Assembly (NCBI GenBank): GCA_002299555.1
Contig: DBOL01000097.1
Span: 1-14,218 of the forward strand
Origin: Candidatus Aminicenantes bacterium UBA647
GTDB taxonomy: Bacteria; Acidobacteriota; Aminicenantia; UBA2199
Length of the DNA stretch: 14,218 nucleotides
Direction of reading: 5' to 3'
The notes beneath the pieces are model-generated. The model was not told where the DNA came from and made no database searches. It saw only the letters and a program-made list of their open reading frames with translations. Positions 7,171 through 13,844 of this stretch are shown piece after piece (the first letter of the stretch is position 1; each line of letters opens with the position of its first letter). A program made the position numbers and the translations under genes.

Positions 7171-7187
7171 CGGATTTAATAAATCCG
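7171..7187 (+). terminator. Possible weak terminator hairpin after the kinase gene
   Basis: CGGATTT AAT AAATCCG forms a perfect 7-bp stem with a three-base loop, starting two bases after the kinase stop codon. No strict T-run follows (ATTATG), so it may act only as an mRNA 3' end stabiliser. Repeat copy B begins 18 bases later and could contribute to termination. Confidence 0.4.
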
Positions 7188-7204
7188 ATTATGTGAAATG
7201 GAGT

Positions 7205-7277
7205 ACACGGAGTCACCAATCCATGAGAGAGTGTGAAAAAAACCGAATACTAAGCGAAAAGGTGTCTGTCCCCTTTT
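7205..7277 (-). repeat. Dispersed intergenic repeat, copy B (inverted relative to copy A)
   Basis: The left part, ACACGGAGTCACCAATCC (7205-7222), is the exact reverse complement of 2954-2971 in copy A and is followed by a GAGAGTGTG block. The right part, AAAGGTGTCTGTCCCCTTTT (7258-7277), is the exact reverse complement of 8474-8493 in copy C. Copy B therefore links the two modules of the family in one element, in the opposite orientation to A and C. It lies between the kinase and the exonuclease genes, and no transposase is nearby. Confidence 0.8.
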
Positions 7278-7284
7278 GGTTTAG

Positions 7285-7312
7285 TTTGCATTAAATATGT
7301 TGACGTGATAAT
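7285..7312 (+). promoter_or_regulatory. Putative promoter of the DEDDh exonuclease gene
   Basis: TTTGCA (7285-7290) and GATAAT (7307-7312) are separated by 16 bases, matching four and five of six consensus positions. The pair lies directly after repeat copy B and 24 bases before the ATG at 7337. It is plausible but not strong, and an AT-rich background makes chance matches likely. Confidence 0.35.
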
Positions 7313-7336
7313 TTAACTCAACTGGAGAAAGAAAAT

Positions 7337-7906
7337 ATGTACCTTTTTTTTGATACTGAGACGACGGGACTTCCGAAGAATTGGAAGGCTCCTTTGAGCG
7401 ATTTGGCAAATTGGCCAAGATTGGTTCAAATCGCATGGCTTGTTTATAATGAAGGTGGAGATAAAATAGACTCAAAGAATTATATAATTAAGCCGGAAGG
7501 ATTTTTGATCCCGCCTGAATCCTCCAGAATCCATGGTATAACTACTGAAAAAGCGATGACCGAAGGGGATGATCTGACTTATGTCATTGCTCTCTTTAGC
7601 GACTATATCAGCAAAGCTTCTAACCTTGTTGCTCACAATATGAAGTTTGATGAAAAGATAATAGGTGCTGAATTTATCAGGAAGAATATAGGAAACAGAC
7701 TCTTCACAAAAAACAGGATTTGTACAATGATAAGTTCAAGAGATTTTTGTGCACTGCCCGGATCGCATGGGTATAAATGGCCTACTCTTTCAGAGTTGCA
7801 TAATAAGTTGTTTAGTGAGGATTTTGAAAATGCTCATGATGCATTTTCTGACATAACAGCAACTGCCCGTTGCTTCTGGAAATTAAAAGAACTTAAAATA
7901 ATGTAA
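7337..7906 (+). CDS. DEDDh 3'-5' exonuclease (DnaQ-like)
   Basis: A 189-residue single-domain exonuclease of the DnaQ/DEDDh superfamily, which removes nucleotides from 3' ends with two metal ions. The catalytic set is visible: FFDTET (Asp6, Glu8), HNMKFDEKI (Asp105) and NAHDAFSD (His167, Asp172). Further family landmarks are the IHGITTEKA motif and the LSELHNKLF segment. There is no polymerase, helicase or UvrC-like partner domain, so it is a stand-alone nuclease rather than a fused proofreading subunit. A purine-rich SD (GGAGAAAG) precedes the ATG. It lies between repeat copies B and C and converges on the NTF2-like gene. Its substrate (DNA or RNA) is not determined by sequence. A second, DEDDy-type exonuclease is encoded at 9322-9966. 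Confidence 0.9.
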   Translation: MYLFFDTETTGLPKNWKAPLSDLANWPRLVQIAWLVYNEGGDKIDSKNYIIKPEGFLIPPESSRIHGITTEKAMTEGDDLTYVIALFSDYISKASNLVAHNMKFDEKIIGAEFIRKNIGNRLFTKNRICTMISSRDFCALPGSHGYKWPTLSELHNKLFSEDFENAHDAFSDITATARCFWKLKELKIM

Positions 7907-7930
7907 TATTTTTTTGTTTATCTTCAGGAG

Positions 7931-8401
7931 TCAGTTACACCCCTTCTTTTCAACTGTGTAAATTATAGATGCGATCTTCCACTTACCTTCACTTTTTATA
8001 AGGCTGAAGGAATCAACTCCACAATGGCTGAATTTCCCATTAACAAAAAAATCATATTTTGCCCACAGCATGGCTATTTTTTTGTGGATCAGGATTTTTG
8101 GATCACTTATTACTTCTCTGTATTTCCCTTTCGTTTTCGGGAGATTCTCAATAAGTGATTTGTAATCGGTGAACCTTACTTTGTATGATTCTCCATCCTC
8201 TCTGACAGAAAAATTAGCCCCTTCAACAACCAGTATCTCCCTTGCCATTTCAATGTCTCCTGTCTCAAGAACTTTAAGAAATTTATTTACTACTTCCAAA
8301 ACATTTTTTTCTTCAATACTGGTATTTCCTGATATTATGAAAAGAGGAAATAAAATAAATATTACTAAAAATACATGAGTAAGCTTTTTGTTGGTATTCA
8401 T
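7931..8401 (-). CDS. Secreted NTF2-like (SnoaL/DUF4440-type) protein
   Basis: A 156-residue exported protein. Residues 1-27 form a Sec signal peptide (charged start, long hydrophobic core FLVIFILFPLFII, then SGNTS). There is no lipobox cysteine, so it should be released to the periplasm or exterior. The mature part has the NTF2-like pattern: a helix pair (VLEVVNKFLKVLETGDIEMA) and curved strands ending in HCGVDSFSLIKSEGKWKIAS. Cys127 and Cys155 could form a disulfide. Such folds bind small ligands or act as enzymes, but no function can be assigned here. The start has AGGAG seven bases upstream, and a good promoter lies at 8420-8448. It is a single-gene unit next to repeat copy C. Confidence 0.78.
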   Translation of the reverse strand: MNTNKKLTHVFLVIFILFPLFIISGNTSIEEKNVLEVVNKFLKVLETGDIEMAREILVVEGANFSVREDGESYKVRFTDYKSLIENLPKTKGKYREVISDPKILIHKKIAMLWAKYDFFVNGKFSHCGVDSFSLIKSEGKWKIASIIYTVEKKGCN

Positions 8402-8419
8402 GATTTAACTCCTGAATTG

Positions 8420-8448
8420 ATAATATGAAAAAAGCTATTTTAATTCAA
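8420..8448 (-). promoter_or_regulatory. Putative promoter of the NTF2-like gene
   Basis: Read on the minus strand, TTGAAT (8448-8443) and TATTAT (8425-8420) are 17 bases apart, matching four and five of six consensus positions. The transcript would start about 10 bases before the ATG's AGGAG site, giving a short leader. The arrangement is the same as at the DUF362 gene (TTGAAG-17-TATTAT). Confidence 0.55.
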
Positions 8449-8473
8449 TCTGCCAAACACAACCCGATATTAT

Positions 8474-8585
8474 AAAAGGGGACAGACACCTTTGTTATTT
8501 TGAGTAATTGATCAAAAAAGCATATTTCAAAAAAAAGGTGTCTGTCACACTCTATGTAGGGTTGGTGATTATATCCTCTTTTGAA
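8474..8585 (+). repeat. Dispersed intergenic repeat, copy C, with internal 13-bp inverted arms
   Basis: The left module AAAAGGGGACAGACACCTTT (8474-8493) is an exact reverse complement of 7258-7277 in copy B. The right module (8534-8585) aligns with copy A. Within the element, GACAGACACCTTT (8481-8493) and AAAGGTGTCTGTC (8534-8546) are a perfect 13-bp inverted repeat around 40 AT-rich bases, so the transcript can fold into a long hairpin. The element fills most of the 211-base gap between the DpaA-like gene and the NTF2-like gene, both on the minus strand. It could also act as the terminator of the rpiB operon. Confidence 0.8.
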
Positions 8586-8612
8586 GTGAAGAACTGGATT
8601 GGGGAAAGGTGT

Positions 8613-9362
8613 TTAGTTAAATATGTATTTTTTGTTTTTGACTGATACATCGGGGGGGATTTTGTGTTCTTTGAAGTATTCGTATCCATCTTTCAGGTTC
8701 TTCCAGAATTCTGTCCACTTTTTGCTCCGGTATTTCCTCATATTATTATCCGTCATTTTGAATGGAAAGATATGGATTCTGAAAAAAGGCTGCCCCTTTT
8801 CAAATGCTTTGTGAATTATCGTATATATCTCTTTAATTCTGGTATCGGTCATTGCATAACAGCCTATTGAGACACAATTCCCATGAACCATTATAAGTCC
8901 TCCTGTGTACCCGTTCTCTCTGTCAAATTTGTTTGGATATCCGATGTTAAATGAAAGATGGAAAGAACTCCATGGGTTGAGCTGAGATGGCCTGACGAAA
9001 TAGAATCCCTCAGGACTTTTTCCATCACCTTCTTTTTTTTTTGTCCCCAGGCCTCCTGAAAAATAACAGACCCAATATTTTTTGAACAACTTATAAACTG
9101 AACCTGACTTTACCCATATTTCAAGGACTTTTTCAGCTTTAAATATTCTTATGAAAATCGGGTCTCCAAGTGAAAGTCCTTTTCTTTCAAATTGCGTTAC
9201 AAGAGTCGGTGCTAATTGCTTTATAACTCTTTCAGACCGGGAGCTCTTGGGAATTGCTTCCGTGTGAACGAATATTGTAAACAATATGAATATTGGAACA
9301 AATATGGAAAGATATTTTTTATTAAAGAGTCTCTCCCTTCGGTTTTTTTGCCAGAAGTTCAT
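8613..9362 (-). CDS. L,D-transpeptidase-fold (YkuD) protein, DpaA/YafK-like
   Basis: An exported cell-wall enzyme of 249 residues. An N-terminal signal anchor (about 17-35, YLSIFVPIFILFTIFV) precedes a YkuD domain with the catalytic motif HGNCVSIGCYAMTD (160-173, nucleophile Cys168). The GYPNKFDRENGYTGG region just before it resembles E. coli YafK (DpaA). In E. coli that protein hydrolyses the bond between peptidoglycan and Braun lipoprotein rather than forming crosslinks. Assigning that activity here is inference, and a true L,D-transpeptidase is the alternative. The ATG at 9362 lies inside the upstream exonuclease gene (41-base overlap), and its SD (GAAG) is weak. No later ATG precedes the signal peptide. 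A run of ten A encodes KKK at 9033-9042. It is the last gene of the rpiB operon. Confidence 0.87.
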   Translation of the reverse strand: MNFWQKNRRERLFNKKYLSIFVPIFILFTIFVHTEAIPKSSRSERVIKQLAPTLVTQFERKGLSLGDPIFIRIFKAEKVLEIWVKSGSVYKLFKKYWVCYFSGGLGTKKKEGDGKSPEGFYFVRPSQLNPWSSFHLSFNIGYPNKFDRENGYTGGLIMVHGNCVSIGCYAMTDTRIKEIYTIIHKAFEKGQPFFRIHIFPFKMTDNNMRKYRSKKWTEFWKNLKDGYEYFKEHKIPPDVSVKNKKYIFN

Positions 9363-9966
9363 CTTCGAATATTTTGTAATCGATCTTATCCTTCATCATC
9401 AGCGGGAATATCTTCAGGCATACCCATGCATCGGTAGCAGCATAATTCTTCTGTTTTTCTGAGAGTTCCTGTCTTGCCCAATTTGTTGTCTGAGCTGTTT
9501 TCACGAGTCTTTTTTGAAGATATCTGGCCGTAAGTCCTCTTGCACCCGTTTGAATTATACCTTTTTCTCTTGCGATCATGGAGAGGTCAATAAGTCCTTT
9601 CAATGTAATATCGTTAAAACTTTTCAATTTGGTTATGTCATGGGCAAGACCTACTCCAACCTTCTTTACTTTAGTTGAAGTGAGGATAGGTACAAGAAGT
9701 GAGATCAGTCCGGAACCGTTAACCTGAAACAAATAAGATGTCTTCAGTGTTGAAATCTGGATAAGTGAGATCGGATGAGATACTCCCGGTTTAAAAGAAG
9801 GCTTGCTCTCGGTGTCAAATCCGAGCATTTTTTCTCTCGACAATTTCTTTACCACTTTCTTTGCTGCTGAAATGTCGTTTATTACCTGAACATCCCCTTC
9901 GAACCTGATAATCTCAAGGGTATTAATATAATCTCTGCTTAGTCTGTTTTGTTCAAGAAGTGCCAA
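9322..9966 (-). CDS. RNase D-like 3'-5' exonuclease (DEDDy)
   Basis: A 214-residue protein of the DnaQ-like superfamily, RNase D/WRN-exonuclease branch, lacking the HRDC domains of full RNase D. The catalytic residues are LGFDTE (Asp51, Glu53), GLAHDITKL (Asp110) and the Tyr-type motif KNYAATDAWVCLKIF (Tyr175, Asp179). GFDTESKPSF and ISLIQISTLKTSYLFQ match the family core. It probably trims 3' ends of structured RNA or DNA in the cytoplasm. The start is a TTG at 9966 with AGGAAAAA directly upstream. That SD overlaps the stop of glyA, which implies translational coupling. The 3' end overlaps the DpaA-like gene by 41 bases. Linking serine/glycine metabolism genes with a nuclease is probably just operon packing. 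Confidence 0.9.
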   Translation of the reverse strand: MALLEQNRLSRDYINTLEIIRFEGDVQVINDISAAKKVVKKLSREKMLGFDTESKPSFKPGVSHPISLIQISTLKTSYLFQVNGSGLISLLVPILTSTKVKKVGVGLAHDITKLKSFNDITLKGLIDLSMIAREKGIIQTGARGLTARYLQKRLVKTAQTTNWARQELSEKQKNYAATDAWVCLKIFPLMMKDKIDYKIFEDELLAKKPKGETL

Positions 9967-9972
9967 TTTTTC

Positions 9973-11250
9973 CTACAACCCCAACTTTTTCTTGTAATCT
10001 TCTATAATGTCTGTGTATATTGAAAACTCAGATGTTAATTCTTTTACTTTTTCTTTGATCCGTACAAGAGCTGGTTCATCAGAGGTGTTCTTCAATGCCT
10101 CAACGATAAGTTCAGCAACTTTCTTCATCTCCTCTTCTTTCATTCCTCTTGATGTCAATGATGGAGTCCCAAGTCTTATTCCAGAACTTACCATCGGAGG
10201 ATTGAGATCAAATGGGATCGTATTCTTGTTCACGGTGATCCCGGCGATGTCGAGAGCTATCTCGGCATCTTTTCCTGTTATATTAAGTGGTGTTACGTCT
10301 ACAAGCATTAAGTGGTTGTCGGTTCCGCCTGAGACGATCCTCAACCCGAGACGTATAAGTTCATCAGAAAGAACGGAAGCATTCTTAACGACCTGTTTCT
10401 GATATTCTTTGAAATCATCTCCCATCGCGATCTTGAAGCAAATAGCTTTTGCCGCAATGACATGCTCAAGTGGGCCTCCCTGAATTCCGGGAAATACACT
10501 TTTCCTTAATTCTTTCAGGTGGATCTTTTTCGAAAGGATCATCCCTCCTCTTGGGCCCCTAAGTGTTTTATGTGTTGTTGAAGTAACGAAATCTGCATAA
10601 GGGACGGGTGATGGGTGCACGCCGGCAGCAACAAGTCCTGCAATATGAGCCATATCGACCATGAGAATTGCACCGATGCTGTCAGCAATTTTTTTAAATC
10701 TTTCAAAATCAATAAAACGCGAGTAAGCCGAAGCTCCAGCTACTATAAGTTTCGGGCGATGTTCCTTTGCAAGAGATTCCAGAACATTATAATCGATAGT
10801 TTCTGTTTCTTTGTTGACACCGTAGAAAACAATATTGTAAAGTTGTCCGGTAAAATTCAAAGGGTGTCCATGTGAAAGATGCCCACCATGTGAAAGATCC
10901 ATGCCGAACATTGTATCACCAGGCTCAAGTACTGACATGTAAACGCCCATGTTTGCCTGAGTACCTGAATGAGGCTGAACATTTGCATATTCTGCGCCGA
11001 ATAACTCTTTAGCCCTTGTAGTTGCAAGTTTTTCAGAGATATCAACATTCTCGCAACCCCCATAGTATCTTTTTTTAGGATACCCTTCTGCATATTTATT
11101 TGTCAGTACAGATCCTACTGCTTCCAGGATCCCGTTAGGAACAAAATTTTCCGAAGCTATCAACTCGAGATTATCATTCTGACGCTGGGTTTCTTTAAGG
11201 ATCACCTCTGCTATTTCTGGATCAAGTTGAAAAATATCTTTGTTTAACAT
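9973..11250 (-). CDS. glyA: Serine hydroxymethyltransferase
   Basis: A pyridoxal-phosphate enzyme converting serine and tetrahydrofolate to glycine and 5,10-methylene-tetrahydrofolate, the main one-carbon source. The length of 425 residues is standard and the protein is complete. Family motifs include IASENFVP (31-38), NKYAEGYPKKRYYGGCENVD (51-70), QPHSGTQANM (92-101), the cofactor-binding MVDMAHIAGL (197-206) and the Schiff-base lysine TSTTHKTLRGPRGG (Lys228). AGGAG lies seven bases before the ATG, in the 15-base gap after rpiB, so it is the second gene of the operon. The rpiB-glyA order is seen in several bacterial groups. No glycine, THF or purine riboswitch was recognised upstream of the operon. 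Confidence 0.98.
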   Translation of the reverse strand: MLNKDIFQLDPEIAEVILKETQRQNDNLELIASENFVPNGILEAVGSVLTNKYAEGYPKKRYYGGCENVDISEKLATTRAKELFGAEYANVQPHSGTQANMGVYMSVLEPGDTMFGMDLSHGGHLSHGHPLNFTGQLYNIVFYGVNKETETIDYNVLESLAKEHRPKLIVAGASAYSRFIDFERFKKIADSIGAILMVDMAHIAGLVAAGVHPSPVPYADFVTSTTHKTLRGPRGGMILSKKIHLKELRKSVFPGIQGGPLEHVIAAKAICFKIAMGDDFKEYQKQVVKNASVLSDELIRLGLRIVSGGTDNHLMLVDVTPLNITGKDAEIALDIAGITVNKNTIPFDLNPPMVSSGIRLGTPSLTSRGMKEEEMKKVAELIVEALKNTSDEPALVRIKEKVKELTSEFSIYTDIIEDYKKKLGL

Positions 11251-11265
11251 TGCAATTCTCCTGAT

Positions 11266-11721
11266 TTATTTAAAATTGGTTTTTTCTACAACATTGGATA
11301 TGTATTCAAGCCTTTCAGCGTGGCGTCCTCCTTCGAAAGGTGTGTTAAGCCATACCGTAACTATCTTTTCAGCTATCTCTTCCGAAACGACACGTTCACC
11401 CATATTTAAAACGTTTGAATTGTTGTGTCTTCTGGACATTTCGGCAGAATATTCATCATTACATAATGCCGCTCTTATATTTTTGAATTTATTGGAAACG
11501 ATAGACATTCCGATGCCGGAACCACATATTATTATCCCTTTTGAGTTTTCAGGGTCTTCTGAAACAACACTTGCAGCTTTAGCGCCGTATTCAGCCCAAT
11601 TTGCACGCTCTTTTGAAAAAGTACCCATATCTTCTACAGAAAATCCCTTTTCCTCAAGGTGCTTTTTTATGTGCATTTTCAAATTAAAGCCGGCATGGTC
11701 AGATGCAAGAATTATTTTCAT
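11266..11721 (-). CDS. rpiB: Ribose-5-phosphate isomerase B
   Basis: Interconverts ribose 5-phosphate and ribulose 5-phosphate in the non-oxidative pentose phosphate pathway. The 151-residue protein is a full-length RpiB/LacAB-type isomerase. It shows the N-terminal ASDHAGF (6-12), the active-site IICGSGIGMSI (64-74, base Cys66), ALCNDEYSAEMSRRHNNSNVL (85-105, with His99) and GGRHAERL (131-138) near the C-terminus. The SD is weak (AGAGAA). A TTGACT-17-TAAATT promoter and an imperfect palindrome lie in the 76 bases upstream. It is the first gene of the rpiB-glyA-exonuclease-DpaA operon, linking ribose phosphate supply with one-carbon metabolism for nucleotide synthesis. Confidence 0.96.
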   Translation of the reverse strand: MKIILASDHAGFNLKMHIKKHLEEKGFSVEDMGTFSKERANWAEYGAKAASVVSEDPENSKGIIICGSGIGMSIVSNKFKNIRAALCNDEYSAEMSRRHNNSNVLNMGERVVSEEIAEKIVTVWLNTPFEGGRHAERLEYISNVVEKTNFK

Positions 11722-11738
11722 CAGGTTCTCTTTTGAAT

Positions 11739-11774
11739 CTTAAAGGACAAATTTAATCTATTTGCCCCTTAAAG
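11739..11774. promoter_or_regulatory. Imperfect palindrome overlapping the rpiB operon promoter
   Basis: CTTAAAGGACAAAT (11739-11752) and ATTTGCCCCTTAAAG (11760-11774) form an interrupted inverted repeat. The inner ATTTG/CAAAT arms are exact, and the outer CCTTAAAG pairs with CTTAAAGG with one mismatch and a one-base bulge. It covers the -10 box, the spacer and the edge of the -35 box, the position of a classical repressor operator. The binding factor is unknown, and AT-richness makes part of the match unsurprising. Confidence 0.4.
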
Positions 11775-11778
11775 TCAA
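11750..11778 (-). promoter_or_regulatory. Promoter of the rpiB-glyA operon
   Basis: On the minus strand, TTGACT (11778-11773) and TAAATT (11755-11750) are spaced by 17 bases. The -35 matches five of six consensus positions and the -10 four of six. Transcription would start around 11743, leaving a leader of about 22 bases before the rpiB ATG. No terminator is visible between the upstream DUF6599 gene and this promoter, so read-through is also possible. Confidence 0.6.
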
Positions 11779-11797
11779 TAATTCTGGAGGAAGCAGC

Positions 11798-12703
11798 TTA
11801 TTTGACGATCGATATTTTGTCCGATATATATTTGAAAAACATCTTTCCTTCATTAAGCTTTTTCCCAATGAATACAACTATATATCTATTTAAGATCGAT
11901 ACATAAATAACATTCTTCTTTCTGTCAAGGAAACTCACGCCATTATCAATTACTGCAAATTCAGAGTACCGGCTTTCTGTTTTTAAAAGATCGATTAAAG
12001 ATGAATATTTACTCCTGACATTTTCTCCTTCATTGTAGTTGAGAATAAAAGTGATATTACCGTTATTGATCCCCGCCGCACCGTTCACCATCCCGGATTC
12101 AGCCGACACAAGATTGTATATGTTCATCAAACCCAGGTCCCCTTCGAAATATATTCTCTTTTCAAACTTCCCCTTATCAAACAGATCTATTATTCCCGGA
12201 ATCAAAGAGTTGCCTGATATTTTTTTCTCAATGGTTTTCCTGAAGATCCTGATAGCCCGTTCAGTTTTCTCATTTATGTCTATTGATGTAATTGTTATCA
12301 GGTAATTGTCTGCCAGAATATTTTGATAGTATTCTTCGGGAAAATATAAATTCCCATTTTTGCTCTCCTTCCATTTCCCTCCTGTTTTAAAGGAAAATAT
12401 TCCGAATGCAGATGTCGGGCTATCCATGTGATATATTTCCACGCTGATCCTTCCGGCTCCCTCTTTTTCATATTCAACTGAATAAACCTCTTTGAATCCG
12501 TACTCCTGATATATATCGGCACCACCGTTAATGTATAAAAAAAGGTCGTCTCCTTTGTATACATCAGGTGTACCCTTCATATTCCAATTCATTATATTTC
12601 CGGGGAAAATATCAATAGATCTATTCTCATTTTTCCCGCTCAATCCGAATAAAGATCCTGCCATTAGAATTGCGCTGAATATAATTATGAACCGTTTATA
12701 CAT
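11798..12703 (-). CDS. Secreted DUF6599 family protein
   Basis: A 301-residue exported protein. A Sec signal peptide (1-21, MYKRFIIIFSAILMAGSLFG) is followed by a mature domain that I match to DUF6599. The match rests on FLYINGGADIYQEYGFKEV (55-73), then a SVEYEKEGAGRISVEIYHM strand pair, then DSPTSAFGIFSFK. No catalytic residues can be pointed to and its function is unknown. There is no lipobox, so it is periplasmic or external rather than a lipoprotein. It starts 12 bases after the DUF362 gene with a GTAGGTAA ribosome site, so the two are co-transcribed. From memory, DUF6599 proteins are often found beside DUF362 genes, which would suggest a shared extracytoplasmic role. Confidence 0.75.
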   Translation of the reverse strand: MYKRFIIIFSAILMAGSLFGLSGKNENRSIDIFPGNIMNWNMKGTPDVYKGDDLFLYINGGADIYQEYGFKEVYSVEYEKEGAGRISVEIYHMDSPTSAFGIFSFKTGGKWKESKNGNLYFPEEYYQNILADNYLITITSIDINEKTERAIRIFRKTIEKKISGNSLIPGIIDLFDKGKFEKRIYFEGDLGLMNIYNLVSAESGMVNGAAGINNGNITFILNYNEGENVRSKYSSLIDLLKTESRYSEFAVIDNGVSFLDRKKNVIYVSILNRYIVVFIGKKLNEGKMFFKYISDKISIVK

Positions 12704-12715
12704 ATTTAGAATTAC

Positions 12716-13651
12716 CTACAGAACTTCCTCAAGTATTTTCATCCCGGATAGGTCCATTTTCCCCAGACCGTGTTCAAACCCTTTTCTGATCATTACTATT
12801 TCTTCCGGTTTTAAGCCCCACAACTGGCAGCAATATGAATCCATAGCGATCCTGTCAATTCCGGCAATAACTTTTTTAGGTTTTATCAGTTCTCCCGGGC
12901 CGAATGGACCGTTGGTTATAATGAACTCCGTTGCATCAACAACAGAAAGTGCGGGACTTATTATTGTATTTAGATCTGCAATTGATTGGTCCAGGTGTAT
13001 GATGCTTTCACTGTTCGTTTTCCAGTCTGACCTGTGAAAGGTTCTATTGCTTTTGGGGGAGTTAAGCCCCATTAGGTTTTTCATTGTCCCTGTAAATTTA
13101 TTTCCAATATGGTCCTTTGTTACCGGGACGTTAATAAGGAGGTCGTGGTCAAACAATTTTTTCATTACTTTTGCTTCTTTGAGCACTTTTCCTCTGGGAA
13201 CATGAACAGATTTGAAACATGATTCATCCCGCAGGTCAACAATGTCGAGTTTTGCTCCGGCTTTCTCAACGGCCATCTTAAGACCAGTCGATTCCCATGA
13301 TTTTGCAGGTAGCCAGGAAAGAAATGTAACAGATTTAGCCCCGGCATCGAAACACATGTTTGTTATTGCGCTCACAACAAGTGGAGATGTAAATGCTCCG
13401 GGATTCGGCCTTTGTGGATTAGCGAGAACTGCCACTTTAGATCCCTTCCCTACATATTTTCCCATTCCACCCAGATGTGAAACAGCTTTAATTGTATTGT
13501 TGTAATATTCAGCTCCTGAAACAACTGAAATATCCGGATATGCTTTCGGAGATGAATATAATTTTTCCGCGAACTCAGAAAACAAAAGTGATGAAGCTCC
13601 GAGAACAACTCCCTTTTTCAGGAAAGATCTTCTTGTTATGTTTTTCCCCAT
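12716..13651 (-). CDS. DUF362 family protein with Tat signal
   Basis: A 311-residue protein beginning with a twin-arginine signal, NITRRSFLKKGVVLGASSLL (4-23), so it should be exported folded, usually with a bound cofactor. The rest matches DUF362: a VLANPQRPNPGAFTSPLVV region, a LLINVPVTKDHIGNKFTGTMKN stretch (171-192) with NLMGLNSP next to it, and MDSYCCQLWGL (270-280). It lacks the C-terminal ferredoxin-like cluster domain found in some relatives. Cys100, Cys145, Cys274 and Cys275 do not form an obvious Fe-S motif. Function is unknown for the family. A strong SD (AAGGAGG) and promoter precede the start. It is the first gene of a two-gene unit with the DUF6599 gene and is divergent from the cyclic-diphosphoglycerate-synthase-like gene. 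Confidence 0.87.
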   Translation of the reverse strand: MGKNITRRSFLKKGVVLGASSLLFSEFAEKLYSSPKAYPDISVVSGAEYYNNTIKAVSHLGGMGKYVGKGSKVAVLANPQRPNPGAFTSPLVVSAITNMCFDAGAKSVTFLSWLPAKSWESTGLKMAVEKAGAKLDIVDLRDESCFKSVHVPRGKVLKEAKVMKKLFDHDLLINVPVTKDHIGNKFTGTMKNLMGLNSPKSNRTFHRSDWKTNSESIIHLDQSIADLNTIISPALSVVDATEFIITNGPFGPGELIKPKKVIAGIDRIAMDSYCCQLWGLKPEEIVMIRKGFEHGLGKMDLSGMKILEEVL

Positions 13652-13674
13652 GTTTCCTCCTTTATTTTAGATTC

Positions 13675-13703
13675 ATAATACTGAAAATAAATTATAACTT
13701 CAA
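13675..13703 (-). promoter_or_regulatory. Putative promoter of the DUF362-DUF6599 unit
   Basis: On the minus strand, TTGAAG (13703-13698) and TATTAT (13680-13675) have a 17-base spacer, matching four and five of six consensus positions. It lies 23 bases before the ATG, and the AAGGAGG ribosome site falls between. The short leader resembles that of the NTF2-like gene. Confidence 0.55.
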
Positions 13704-13765
13704 CAATTGATTCCCTTAGTCAGTTACTGGGAAAAGGGACACTGCCTATCTGAAAAAAATGTAGT

Positions 13766-13794
13766 TTGACTTGCTGAATAATATACTTTATACT
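13766..13794 (+). promoter_or_regulatory. Near-consensus promoter of the cyclic-DPG-synthase-like gene
   Basis: TTGACT (13766-13771), a 17-base spacer and TATACT (13789-13794) match five of six consensus positions at each box, the best promoter in the window. Transcription would begin near 13801, giving a leader of about 44 bases ending in AGGAGG. Expression is probably strong and constitutive unless a factor binds the divergent spacer. Confidence 0.7.
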
Positions 13795-13844
13795 TACCAA
13801 CTTAAATTATAATTTTATATTTGTTTGCAAAATAGGAGGAACAA

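Noticed and set aside
8474..8585. CRISPR-like array from the repeated GACAGACACC units
   Set aside because: The units are in inverted, not direct, orientation. There are only two at this site with no regular spacers, and no cas gene is present.
11240..11743. 167-residue open frame antisense to rpiB
   Set aside because: It lies wholly opposite a certain rpiB gene and lacks any recognisable motif or SD.
12531..13037. 168-residue open frame antisense to the DUF6599 and DUF362 genes
   Set aside because: It spans the junction of two well-supported genes on the other strand and reads as low-complexity hydrophobic sequence without a start signal.
13727..13753. A fourth copy of the dispersed repeat (AAAAGGGACACTGCC region)
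   Set aside because: It shares only AAAAGGGACA with the family, lacks the GACACC and TTGGTGA blocks, and could match by chance. It was left out of the repeat list.
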